Assembly: GCA_030272155.1 (NCBI GenBank)
Contig: CP126206.1
Span: forward strand, 3,461,001 to 3,525,000
Source of the DNA: Tetradesmus obliquus
Taxonomy: Eukaryota; Chlorophyta; Chlorophyceae; Sphaeropleales; Scenedesmaceae
Reading direction: 5' to 3'
DNA: 64,000 bases
In this document: one piece after another, positions 1-12,000 of the stretch
Layout of the letters: the number at the start of each line of letters is the position of its first letter
How positions within the stretch are numbered: the first letter of the stretch is position 1
Program-made: the position numbers and the translations under genes
Notes under the pieces: generated by a model
What the model was told of the DNA's origin: nothing
Seen by the model: the letters and a program-made list of their open reading frames with translations, nothing else
The model's database searches: none

Positions 1-418
1 CATTGCATGCACCTTGTGGTACAAGTGATGCAAAGTAGCGGCAGTTATTTTTCAGGGCCACTGCTGTGACGCACCACTGCCCGCCTGGTGGCCAGCTAGG
101 CAGTAGTGACACTGCAGCATGGTTTGATGCACTGCATTGCTGGGCAAACGAGACGCTGCAGCAGCCGGGCTGGTCGCTGCTGCAGCAGGCACTGCAAGGT
201 GAGTTGAGCTGTTGATGGGTGTTGGGGTTCTTGACTGTCGGCATGTCTGACTGTGACACGTGTTACAAACGATTTCAAGGTTGTGGCAATGGCACAGTTT
301 TGCCACATGGGGCTGTGCTGTGCCAGTTTCGCACTCATTCCTGTTTGTGGAAATTTCAACGGGCGTTCGCCGCTCTGTCTCATCCTCATTTGTGGGCCGC
401 CTCACTCTTTCTCTGCAG
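1..418. other. 5' edge, intron or upstream part of phosphoesterase gene
   Basis: No coding exon could be assigned. The stretch ends in a good acceptor (ctctgcag) at 418 that leads into the first recognisable exon of the downstream phosphoesterase gene, so at least its 3' part is intron. The N-terminal exons carrying the first metal-binding motifs must lie outside the window to the left. Confidence 0.5.
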
Positions 419-1079
419 GCGAACCCAGGCTGGACACTGTGAGCTTCTCACACTTCCTGCCACATCAGCACCTGCTGCCGGAGAAGCGCATGCTGTCCTA
501 CCCCAACCTGGTGAGAGCTGCTGGTGTGAAGTTTGCTGTGAACATTGCTGTGAACACTGCTATGAACTTTTTTGCCACATCAGCACCTGCTGTCATGAAA
601 GTGCATGCTGTCACACCCCGACCTGATGAGAACTCCTAGCCGGAAACTCAGGTGTGAAAGTTGCTGTGAACTTTTGCCACATCAGCACCTGCTGCCGGAG
701 AAGCGCATGCTGTCCTACCCCAACCTGGTGAGAGTTGCTGGTTGGGGAACGGCTGTGAGCTCTGGCAGAAAATATAAAGGACTTGCAGCGCATTGATGAC
801 ACAACATACAATGCGGCGCTGATTCCAGCTCCTGCAGTACAATGCGACAATTTCTGCCGTTACAACACTGAGAGCTGCTGGAAGAAAACAATACACGAGT
901 TGCAGTTGATGACAATGAGCAATGCGGCAGCTGATGACAGCGTGTGCCAAATTTTGCATGACCCTGATTGTATGCTGCCTTGCGTTGCCTTTGTGTTGGT
1001 TCTGCTGGCAATGTGCAATCGGCTGCCAGGCTGCATGCGCATCCAACAGCGGGCTGTCTGCACGTCCTTTAAAACCCAC

Positions 1080-1163
<84 letters not shown>

Positions 1164-2261
1164 AGGCCAAGGCTGTGGGCTCAGACTTCCTCTGGCAGCG
1201 GCTGCAGCAGCTGCAGCCGCACATGCACGTGTTTGGCCACAGCCACTTTGCATGGGACATGGAGCTGCAAGGTGAGGCTGTATGATTCATGGTTCTGGGC
1301 CAGCAGGGTCAGCGTGAGGATGTTGTGTTTGGGCACAGCCAGTTTGTGCTTGGCCACAGCCGCTTTTCATGGGAATGGAGCTGCAGCCGCAAATGCACGT
1401 TTTGGCCATAGCCACTTTGCCTGGGACATGGAGCTGCAAGGTGAGGCTGATGGATTAGGATTGAGGCTTCAGGTTTGGGCTCTGTGTGTGGCCGCGGTCA
1501 CTTTGTGTTTGGGCCATAGCCCCTTCGCATATGACAGAGAGCTGCAAGGTGAGGCTGTAGGAGTCAAATGTAGAGTTCAGGGTCGCAGCTCTGTGTGTGG
1601 CAAATGCACTTGCTTGGCCACAGTCACTTTGCTTGGGACATGGAGCTGCAAGGTGAGGCTGCAACACACTGCTCTATCGTTATTGGTGTAGGTTGATCAG
1701 CGGCAGTTGCCTCACGTACAACTCATGCGGCTGTCCACCTTGCACTTGCCCTGCTGCACGCGGCAAAGTCATAAAATTGCCCGCTGAAAAGCATGTGTCA
1801 TCAAGCAAGTGGCCACATCCTGTGCATGCAGAACATCCACACTAAAAAACACGAATGCTCTGTTACAATGCAGGCATCAGATGCGTGCAGGCGCCGCTGT
1901 GCTACCCGGCAGAGCGGCTGCACCGGCTCAAGTCTGTCATACTGCACAACACACTTCCTGCAAGCAGCAGCAGCAGCAGTGGGAGTGACAAGAATGGCCA
2001 CAAGCAGCCTCACCCGCTGCATGTTGGCTTGCAGGATCACTATGCACAGCATGTGGAGTGGCTGCCAGCAAAGATCTATCAAGCAGAATACACGGCTGAA
2101 CTGCGGCAGCAGCAGCATGAGTTCGCAGCTGGGGATGACAGGAGCGCCAGCTTGCAGGAAAGCTGCGGCAGCTTGCAGGAAAGCGGCAGCGGCCGACCGG
2201 ACGGCTGGCAGCTGCAGCATGGCGGCATACCGCTGCTTCACAGAAGCCAGCTGCATAGCAT

Positions 2262-2292
<31 letters not shown>

Positions 2293-2523
2293 AGTGGCGC
2301 TGCAAGCTTTGCAGGAAAGCACCCTGCAGGATGCAGCAGCGCAGCGCACTACGAGATCGCCAGCTGGCAGCCGAGCTGGTGCAGTAATCTGGGCGGCATG
2401 TGGAGCGAGTATTACAAGGTGACAGCTCGCGAGCCGGACAATGTGCAGCTGGCTCCTTGGGTGCTGAAGCGGTACAGGAAATACAAGCGGCTGTCAGAGA
2501 GGCTGAAAGGCGGGTCAGTGTAG
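419..2523 (+). CDS. Calcineurin-like metallophosphoesterase, C-terminal part (5' partial)
   Basis: Three exons, 419-510, 1166-1271 and 1874-2523 (TAG), join in compatible phases. The first encodes SFSHFLPHQHLLPEKRMLSY, a segment typical of the C-terminal half of calcineurin-like phosphoesterases. The second holds HVFGHSHFAWDMELQG, whose GHSH is the last metal-binding motif of that fold. The third continues with GIRCVQAPLCYPAER, the strand and loop that normally follow it. The remaining ~190 residues are rich in Gln and Ser with a Q10 run, and end in a basic tail. Family membership is well supported; substrate and location cannot be read. Metal ligands D-H, GD and GNH are not in the window, so the gene starts further left. 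The introns contain degenerate copies of exons 1 and 2. Confidence 0.75.
560..735 (+). repeat. Two partial copies of phosphoesterase exon 419-510
   Basis: Positions ~674-732 repeat the last ~58 nt of the upstream exon almost exactly, including the donor (aacctg/gtgaga). Positions ~563-628 are a more diverged copy of the same segment. Both lie in the following intron and neither has an acceptor-proximal half of the exon. Confidence 0.85.
1079..1161 (+). repeat. CTG triplet tract at a 3' splice site
   Basis: About 27 CTG units, interrupted once, run up to the acceptor ctcag/gcc at 1165. The tract occupies the place of the polypyrimidine tract of this intron. Confidence 0.9.
1390..1660 (+). repeat. 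Three partial copies of the GHSH exon
   Basis: Segments at about 1404-1445, 1514-1555 and 1612-1655 each repeat the 3' end of exon 1166-1271 (ggccacagccactttgc...gagctgcaa) together with the donor ggtgaggct. A fourth weak trace is at ~1340-1385. Divergence differs between copies, so the events are not simultaneous. Confidence 0.85.
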
Positions 2524-3083
2524 CAAGAGAGCAGCAGGTTGGCTTGTTTGTTTGTTGAGGCAGGTTTGTATCCTTAGACTTGGTTCAGGCCACTATCTGA
2601 GGCTCATTCATTGTGAATGTGATGTGATTGGCGCCAGCCCAGGCACAGGAGGGGCTGTGTGAGGCTGGTGCGTAGTCAAGATTTGTTGCCAGTATGCAGC
2701 ATGGGCTGTGCTGCAACCTTAAGTACTTGTGTTGGTTGAATTGGTTTGAAATTGCGTTCGCTGCTTCACTGCATGAGCTCATTCGCAGTATGCAAATTTT
2801 GTAAGACGCACGCAAAATCAAGTGTGCGGTCGATTGAGGAGCTGTACCCTCGAAATTCAAGCAGCAGCAGCATGTGACAAAAAGGGTATAGCGGGGTTCT
2901 CTCTGCTGTGTGACTCACACACAGTGCGCTGCTGCTCGTCTTGCCAGCGTGTTTGGATTCAACGTTTTCGGTTCATCTCGTGGCAGTGTGCTGAGACGTA
3001 GTTTCACAAGTAGAGCGTTTGGTTGGGTGTACCTTGCTGCTAGGAGCCCTTCGGGCTAGATCGGGGCTTCGGCCTTCGCCAAG
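2524..3083. other. Intergenic spacer between phosphoesterase and cullin genes
   Basis: About 560 bp between a stop and the next start on the same strand. It must contain the 3' UTR of the first gene and the promoter and 5' UTR of the cullin gene. No TATA box stands out. A TGTAA motif at 2800 is a plausible poly(A) signal. Confidence 0.6.
2800..2804 (+). terminator. Candidate TGTAA poly(A) signal
   Basis: TGTAA is the usual polyadenylation motif of volvocalean and related green algae. This one lies ~277 nt downstream of the phosphoesterase stop, a reasonable 3' UTR length. The motif is short, so chance occurrence is possible. Confidence 0.35.
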
Positions 3084-6000
3084 ATGGCGGATAAGAAGCC
3101 CATAGAGCTAGAGGAGGGATGGGCTTCCATGCAGGTGAGGGTTAGCCCATGCGCGGGGAGAGCCATCGCACACTTCTGCGGTCTGCTGCTGACGCCCTGA
3201 CGCCCTGCTACGCTGCAGCGTGGCATCGACAAGCTCATTAGATTGCTGGAGGGCGAGACGGAGTCGCAGTTCAACGCAGAGCAGTACATGATGCTCTACA
3301 CGTAAGTGCAGCAGTGCAGCAGAGCCCCTTCTCTTGCCACAGCCTGGGATTGCGCGGGGCTCACAGCCAGGTTGCTTTGCAGGACGATCTACAACATGTG
3401 CACCCAGAAGCCTCCATACGACTACTCGGAGCACCTGTACCAGCGCTACAGGGAGGCCTTCAACAACTACATCAATGACAAGGTGGGAGAGCCAACCCCG
3501 CTGCTGCTGCTGTTGCTGTTCAAACATCGTTGCTATCCTGTAAGCCATGCAGCATTCAGCACATGCAGGATGCGTTCCTGCAAGCACCTGCTATTGTCTA
3601 GCAGTGTCCAAGGCCGAAACCTCCTGTTTGCAATTGCTGCTGTTGCTGATGCTGCTCTGCTGCTTAGCATGCCGCTTCATGCGCGGCATCAGTCCTTACA
3701 CCTGATCAATGCCCCGTGCTGCTATATCTATTTTCATTAATCATATCTGCATCACAAAATCTGCATGATCGGAAGAGTGCTGAAGCCACAGCCGTCTTGG
3801 CTGCACTAGCACTTCTTTCCTGCAAGGGCTGCCAGCATGATCTGCTCACTTCTGCTGCTGCTGCTGGCCTGTTTTGCGCCTGCTGCTGCTGCGCGCATCC
3901 GCTGCTGCTGCTGCTGCCGCTGACATTTCTATACTGCCGCTGCCGTTGAAAACACCAAATTGCAGGTGCTGCCAGCGCTGCGCGAGCACCGCGATGAGGT
4001 GCTGCTGCGCGAGCTGCTGTCGCGCTGGAACAACCACAAGGTCATGGTGCGCTGGCTGTCCCGCTTCTTCAACTACCTGGACAGGTGCGGGGTAGGGCTG
4101 TGAGGTTTTACAGGTTTTCTTAATGTGCTAAATGTGCTAAATGTATAACTTCTGTCAGCAGCAGCAGCAGCAGCAGCAGCAGCATCTCATGGTGCTCTGG
4201 CTGAGCAGGCTCGTCAACTACCTGGACAGGTGCGGCTTACAAAGTGACATTGAAGTAGCAAAGCGCAAGCAGGGATCCTGGCATAGTGCAGCTGAAACAA
4301 GCATTTGGCCGTTCAAGTATCATACAGAGACGTTTCTCACACTGTGCAGTTCAAAGTCATTATGCGAGCGAAGTGAGGATGCAGCAGTAGCTGCAGCCAA
4401 GCAGCAAACAGCATGCGCAGCTGCAGATAGTTGCATCGAGTAGCAGTTCAGGGCACATCATGACTCTCTTGTTGGCTGCTGCTGCAGGTACTACGTGCTG
4501 CGCCACTCGCTGCACCCGCTGAAGGACGTGGGCCTGCTGTGCTTCAGGGGTGAGCAGGCAGCAGCAGCAAAAGCCAAAGCCAGCAGCACATCGAGAAGTG
4601 GAGCTAGCAGCAAAGCTATCAGCAGGCCAGCAGCAGAACAGCAGCAGCAGCAGCAGCAGATGAGCGAGCATAAGTGGATTCGGGCCAGCAGTAGCAACCG
4701 CAGCAGAGCTGGCAGCAGCAGAGCGAGCAGCAGCAGCAGAGCTGACGACAAGAGCAGCTCCAGCAGCCAGCAGCAGCAGCAAAGCCAGCAGCAGCAACAG
4801 AGCCAGGGGCAGCAGCAGAGCGAGCAGCAGCACAGCAGCATCAAACAGAACCTGGGGGCGCTGCTGCGCCAGTTTGCGACAACAGCAGCAGCAGCGGTGG
4901 CAGCAGCGCAGTCGTTGTTTATCACAGGCAGTGCCATAATTGCAAGCCGCCACAATTTCTGGTTCAGCAGCAGTGTCTAAGGAAGCCTGCAGCGCATGTG
5001 AACGCGCAATGGCTGCAATTCTGTATGTGCCATGGGTTGCAATAGCAGCAGCAGCAGTGTTCTTGGTGTAAGAGCTTTTGATGCTGCTGTTCCTTCCACT
5101 GCTGCACAACTGCACGCCACAGCAGACCATGTGCATGCGGCTGTGAAGCGCAATGCGCGCTTAGCACACCTCGGTACGCTCAAGCTGATTTTGTTCTTGC
5201 TGCGCCTGCACACGCTGCTGCTGGATTATGCCAACGTACCAGGTGCATGCGGGTGTGAAGCGCAACGCACGCTTGGGGCGCTGTACTTACCTGAACATGC
5301 TGTTGCGTGTTGTTCTGCCTGCTGCGCCTGCAATCACTGCTGCTGCTGGAATATGCCAACAGACCAGGTCTACGCTGATGTGGAGCGCAACGCGCGCTCA
5401 GCAGTGCGCAGACCCCTGACCTGCTGCTGCTTGCTGTTCTGCTTGCTGCTGCTGCTGCTGCTGCTGCTTCACGCCAACAGACCAGGTGTATGCGGATGTG
5501 AAGCGCAACGCGCGCTTGGGGGTGCTGCAAATACCTGAACATGCTGCTGCTTGCTGTTCTGCCTGCTGCGCCTGCAACTGCTGCTGCTGCTGCTGGATCA
5601 TGTCAACAGACCAAGTGTACGCCGACGTGAAGCGCAACGCGCGCTTGGGGGTGCTGCAAATACCTGAACATGCTGTTGCGTGTTGTTCTGCCTGCTGCAC
5701 CTGCAATTACTGCTGCTGCTGGATTATGTCAACAGACCAGGTGTACGCTGACGTGAAGCGCAACGCGCGCTCAGCGGTGCTTAAGCTGATTGAGCGCGAG
5801 CGGGAGGGCGAGCTCATCGACAAGATGATGCTCAAGAACATCCTGGACATATTCATCGAGGTGTGTGAGGGTAGGTTTTTGTGTTGTTGTAATTTGTGTT
5901 CTGTCAGGTTTGGCTGATTGAGCGGGAGCGAGGGCGAGCTCATCGACAAGATGATGCCCAAGAACATCCTGGACATATTCATCGAGGTGTGACGGGGTTC

Positions 6001-9000
6001 TGTGTTGGGTATTTCTGTTAGGGTTCTGCATGTTTTATGTTGGAGGTGCTGCTGAGCCCCACAACTCAAGACCCCGCACGAACTTCTTCAAACCCTTCTG
6101 TTGTGCTGCTAAAACTCCTTGCACCGCAAAACCTAATGCCCTGTTTCTGTGCTGTATCCTGATGGTTTGTAGGTGGGCATGGGCAGCATGGACCACTACG
6201 AGAGGGACTTTGAGGAGGTGCTGCTGAACGAGACTGCCAGCTACTACAAGCGCAAGGCGGCCGAGTGGATCAACGAGGACTCCTGCCCCGAGTACATGCT
6301 CAAGGTGAGGCGGTGTTCGTCAACAAGTTGGTTTGGATTGACTCAAATCCTGTTCAAATCCAGCAATCTGAATGTTCACAGCTGATGTCCTGTTGTGTGA
6401 TCAGCTCAATGCTGGGCTGTACACCTGTTATGCGTCATGTGCCAGAATGAGGTAGCAGGTGTTTACTCATCATCTCATCATCCTGGTGAGTCAGCGCAAG
6501 GCAGCCGAGTGGATCAACGAAAACTCCTGCCTCGAGTACATGCTGCAGCTGCGTTGTTGTGCCCGTTACTTAATGGTTCGTCAGCGCTTATGCACAGCGC
6601 CCGGCAGCTGAACAGTACGGAAATTGCGGAGCAGGTGTGAGCACCTGTTGTGTGCTGAACAAGCAGCTACTGACGCGCGTCGCCTGGCACTAGATACATA
6701 CTGTGTGGTGCCAGGCAACGCGCGCCTGTAGCCGCTGGTGCACAAAATAATCGTTACTACTTGGTTACTATAGTGTTACCAGAATGTTACATAGCATGTT
6801 ACTTCCAGACTGGACCACAAGCAGCTGGAGCAGGAGCGCGTGGACAACCACCTGCATTCCAAGCTGCTGCGCTTCTTGTCACTGCCATGTCACAGTATGT
6901 TATTTTGTCATGTTACATGGTATATTGCGGAGGGCTGCGTGCGGCTGGAGGAGGAGCGCGTGGATAAGTTCCTGCACGCCTCAACCAAGCCCAAGCTGCT
7001 GCTGCGTTTCTTGTGACTGGCACATTACTAACATGTGATTTTGTCATGTTATGTCTTGTATCAGGCGGAGGACTGCCTGTGGCTGGAGGAGGAGCGCGTG
7101 GATAACTTCCTGCACGCCTCAACCAAGCCCAAGCTACTGTGCTTCTTGTCACTGCCATGTCACCAACATGTTATCTGTTACTTTCAGGCGGAGGACTGCC
7201 TGCGGCTGGAGGAAGAGCGCGTGGACAACTACCTGCACGCTTCAACAAAGCCCAAGCTGCTGCGCGAGGTGGAGAGCGAGCTGCTGGCCAAGTACGAGCA
7301 GGACCTGCTGCAGAAGGAGCACTCCGGCTGTGCAGCGCTGCTGCGCGACGACAAGGTGCGGAGGTTGTTTTGGTTCGTTGTGGTTGTTACTATGTTGTTA
7401 TGACGTTGGTTGCTGGCCGAGTACGAGCAGGACCTGCTGCAGAAGGAGCACTCCGGCTGTGCCGCGCTGCTGCGCAATGACAAGGGTGTTTTATTTTGAC
7501 TGTTATTTGTTGTTGCTTTGTATGGTTGGCGCTGTTGTTTTGGTGCTGGCTGTTGCGTAGGTACGCGTAGGACTGCTGCAGAAGGAGCACTCCGGCTGTG
7601 CGGCCATTATTGTGCTGTCACATGCATTCCTTACTGCATGTACTCATGGCCTGTGATTGTTACTGCCTTGCAGACTGAGGACCTGGCGCGCATGTACCGC
7701 CTGTTCAGTCGCATCACCCGCGGCCTGGACTCATTGCACTATCAAAAGTGCAGCACTGACTGCTTCAAGGAGCACTGACTGTACTGCCTGCCTCACTTTG
7801 TACTGCTTTTGTACTGCCTTGCAGACTGAGGACCTGGCGCGCATGTACCGCCTGTTCAGCCGCATCACGCGGGGCCTGGACCCCATTGCTGACTGCTTCA
7901 AGGAGCACGTAGAGAGTGAGGGCATGAAACTGGTCAAGGAGGTGGCAGAGGCAGTTGAGGCAAAGAAGGAGAAGGATGCAGGTGGGTACAAGGGTATTCA
8001 TACTACGATTTTGGGTCAACGGTGTGGCCATGATAGCTGTGCATAGAATCTGTGGGATTGACCTTGCTAGACTGCTTGCTCACCCTTATGATGACTCTGT
8101 GTTTGCTCATGGTTGGGTTGCGAGGGGTTGTCCATGTCAGCTTGGCTCGCATGTACTTGACAGTGCCACTGTGCCAATGCCCCGGCAAGGCATGGGGTTG
8201 TCAGAGGGGCAGGTTCGCCTTCTTCAAGCCCCATCCCTTGCAGCGGCACTTGCCCCCTTTGCACTGCGAAAGTTTGACGCATTTGGCAGGCACCGGCAGT
8301 GCCTCCGTGCCAGTGCCGGTGCCAGTGTCCGAGCGAGGTAGCAGCAGGCATGCGTTGTGGTAGACAGTGAGACTCACCCTATCCCACCCCACTTGCTTGC
8401 AGCAGCACATCGTTGCCTGGTTTGCTTTGACCGTCTGTTGACACTCTTGCATGTGTTTTTAGGGTCGCTGTGCCAGTGTCCCGGCAAGGCGTGGGGCTGA
8501 GGCAAGTTGGAAACCGCCTGCTTCCGCCCCATCTTCTGTAGGGACACTTGCAGCGGCATGGCCAGTGTAGGGTGGGTTGACTTTTTTGGCCGCCAGCGGT
8601 TATATACACGATTGTTTGGCATGCATTGGTGGTGTGTCCGTTCCAGTGTCACTGCAAGGCGTGGGTAGGAGATGAAGTCGATCACCGGCTCGCTTCCGCC
8701 CCATCCCTTGTAGGGACAGTTGCAGCGGCGCGGCCCTTGCAGGGTTGGGATCGACTCTTTGGCCGCCAGCGGTTGACATACACACGACTGTTTGGCATGC
8801 ATTGGTAGTGTGGCCGTTCCAGTGTCCCTGCAAGGCGTGGGCTGGGGCGAATTGTTGATCACCAACTCGCTTCCACCCCATCCCTTGCGGCGGCACTTGC
8901 ACGGCTATGGGGTTCCTTGTAGAGTGGGTGTCTGGCGTTCCCTGGAGCTTGTGTCTGCCACTGCCTGCCATGTCTTTTCAGTGCCTGCTGGGCAAGTGTT

Positions 9001-12000
9001 TTGGCAAGGCACGGGGAAGGCACAGCATCTGATAATCAGCTGGCTTCCACCCCATCCTTTGCGGCGGCATTTGCAGCCCAGTGACTGACCTTTTGATGAG
9101 CAAGCTCTCACAGCCACAGAAAAGTGTGGCCCCGGTTGATTTGCGACAGCAAGCATAAACAGCGCTGCAATTACTTACTGCTGCAGTGAGATTATCAATG
9201 CCTGCCAGTTTCTTTCAGTTGCTGCTGGCAAGTGTTGCGGCAAGGCATGGGGGAGGAGTAGCAAGTGATTAACCAGCTCGCGTGCACCCCATCCCTTGCG
9301 GCAGCACTTGCAGGCGTGTTGTGTTGGGGGTGGGGGGGTGGGTGTGGTGTGGGGGTGGGGGGGGGGGGGTGGGTGGGGGTGGGTGTGGGGGGGTGGGTGG
9401 GGGTGGGGGGGGGTGTGGGTGTGGGGGGGGGGGTGGGGGTGGGGGTGGGGGTGGGGGTGGGGGTGGGGGGGTGGGTGGGGGTGGGTGGGGGTGGGTGTGG
9501 GGGGGTGGGTGTGTGTGTGTGTGGGTGGGGGTGGGGGTGGGTGGGGGGGTGGGTGGGGGTGTGGGTGGGGGGGTGGGTGTGTGTGTGTGTGTGTGTGTGT
9601 GCGTGTGTGTGTGTGTGGGTGCGTGTGCGCGGGCGCGGGCGCGTGTGCGTGTGCGGGCGGGCGGGCGGGCGGGCGGGCGGGCGGGCGGGCGGGCGCGGGC
9701 GGGCGCGGGCGGGCGGGCGCGGGCGGGCGGGCGCGGGCGGGCGCGCGGGCGCGCGGGCGCGCGGGCGCGTGTGCGCGCGCGCGTGTGTGTGTGTGTGTGT
9801 AGGCGCGCGCGCGCGCGCGTGGGGGTGTGGGGGTGTGGGAGTGTGGGTGTGGGTGTGGGTGGGTGGGTGGGTGTGGGGGGTGTGGGGGGTGGGGGGGTGG
9901 GTGTGGGCGCGTGCGCGTGCGCGTGCCTTACCTGTGCGGGTCAAGGTTGAGCACTGGGGGTTCTGGGCGTGCATCGCCCTATCTTTCACTGCCATGTCCT
10001 TTCAGTGCCTGCTGGCAAGTGCTGCGGCAAGGCATGGGGCTGGTTTTCCTGTTGACAGCAGCACGCTTCCACCCCATCCCTTGCGGCGGCACTTGCAGCC
10101 GTGTGACTGTTCCTGTGCAGGTCAATGTTGAGCACTTGGGGTGCTAGGGGTGCATCGCCCTATCTTTCACTGCCTGCCATGTCTTTTTAGTGGCTGCTAG
10201 CAAGTGTTGTGGCAAAGCATGGGGGGTCGTGTTGCTGATAGCAGCTCGCTGCCACCCCATCTCTTGCGGCGGCACTTGCAGCCATGTGACTTTTCCTGTG
10301 CGGGTCATTGTTGAGCACTGGGGGTGCTAGGGGTGCGTCGCTCATCTTTCAATGCTTGCCAGTTTCTTTCAGTTGCTGCTGGTGTTGCGGCATGGCATGG
10401 GGGAGGAGTAGCAAGTGATAGCAGCTCGCTTCCACCCCATCCCTTGCGGCGGCACTTGCAGGCTTATGGCGAGCCGTGTGCGGGTTGTGCATCATTGATT
10501 GTGGTGCTAGGGGGCCAGTATTTTGTATTCGCTTACACTGCCTGTCATGCCTGTTCACTATCACTGCTGCTGCTGCTGTAGGCAAGCCCAGCCACGAGCA
10601 GCAGTATGTGCGTCAAGTCATACAGCTGCACAAGGCCACTCACACATGCTACTGCTGCTGCTGCTGCTGCTGCTGCGGCTTTGTAGGCAAGCCCAGCCAC
10701 GAGCAGCAGCTTGTGCGTCAAGTCATCTAGCTGCACAAATGCACTCACACACATGTTGCTGCTGCTGCTGCTGCAGGCAAGCCCAGCCGCGACAGTGGCA
10801 CCAGCCACGAGCAGCAGTACGTGCGACAGGTCATCCAGCTGCACGACAAGTACCTCAGCTATGTCAGCACTTGCTTCGCCAACAGCAGCCTGTTCCACAA
10901 GGCGCTCAAGGAGGCCTTCGAAGGCTTCTGCAACAAGGCTGTGGCAGGCAGCACCAGCGCTGAGCTGATGGCCAACTTCTGTGACAACCTGCTGAAGAAG
11001 GTGCGGTTTTGGGGTTCAAAAAGCGTCAGTTTTACCATCATATGGTCATGTTGACCAAGTAATGCCTTGGTCAAACGTGTGAAGGTTTGATGCCTGACCA
11101 GGTTGTTGTGGTCGGGGCAGCATCCTGTTCCAACGCGGTCAAGGAGGCGTTTGGGAAGGCTCCTGTTACTGACTGTCACTTTTGTGTTACTTTCAAACCA
11201 CATGTTGCAGGGCGGCAGCGAGAAGCTGAGTGACGAGGCGATTGAGGAGACGCTGGAGAAGGTGGTCAAGCTGCTGGCGTACATCAGCGACAAAGACCTG
11301 TTTGCGGAGTTCTACCGCAAGAGGCTGGCGCGGCGGCTGCTGCAGGTGCGGCGGTGGTGGGCTGCTTGTTGTTTTGCAATATTCTGTGTATCAGCTTTGA
11401 CGTTCTTGCGGCTGGCCTACGTCAGCGACAAGGACCTGTTTGCAGAGTTCTACAGGAAGAGGCTGGCGCGGCTGCTGCAGCAGGTGCGGCGGTGGTGGGC
11501 TGGTGGTGTGCTGGTGTGGTAGGCGCTCGTGCCTTCTGGGCGCTAACAGCTGTTTTCAACGGTTTGCTGTTTGATTCAGTTCGCTGTTCACCCGCACCGT
11601 TGGGTGTTGTGTTTGATTGACGATGCTGGCTGTTTCTGGTTCAACCTGCAGGACAAAGTGGGCGAGCCATGACCACGAGTGCAGCATCCTGACGCGCCTG
11701 AAGCAGTGCGGCGCGCAGTTCACGAGCAAGATGGAGGGCATGGTCACAGAACACCTGCAGCTAGCTGCTGCTTTCTCAGTCTGGTGTTGCTGCTGCTTTC
11801 TTGCTTGCAGAAAACGTCGGCAGGCGGCGATCACTGCCGACACGTTTTCCTTTACTGCCATTAACTTTATTGCTCCTGTTTTGGCGTTTTTCGCTTGCAG
11901 GACAAGTCGGCCAGTGACGACCACGAGTGCAGCACCCTCAAGCAGCAGTGCGGCGCGCAGTTCACCTCCAATATGCAGGGCATGGTCACTGACCTGCAGC

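Noticed and set aside
5736-5860. Using an upstream copy (5481 or 5610) as the real CUL1 exon 6 acceptor
   Set aside because: Those copies lose exon sequence after ~38 nt and run out of frame; only 5736 reaches the phase-matched donor at 5860.
9265-10131. Long open frames (up to 288 codons) on both strands through the G-rich tract
   Set aside because: They arise from simple sequence lacking A/T-rich stops, encode only Gly/Val/Cys or Pro/His/Thr runs, and lie inside a CUL1 intron.
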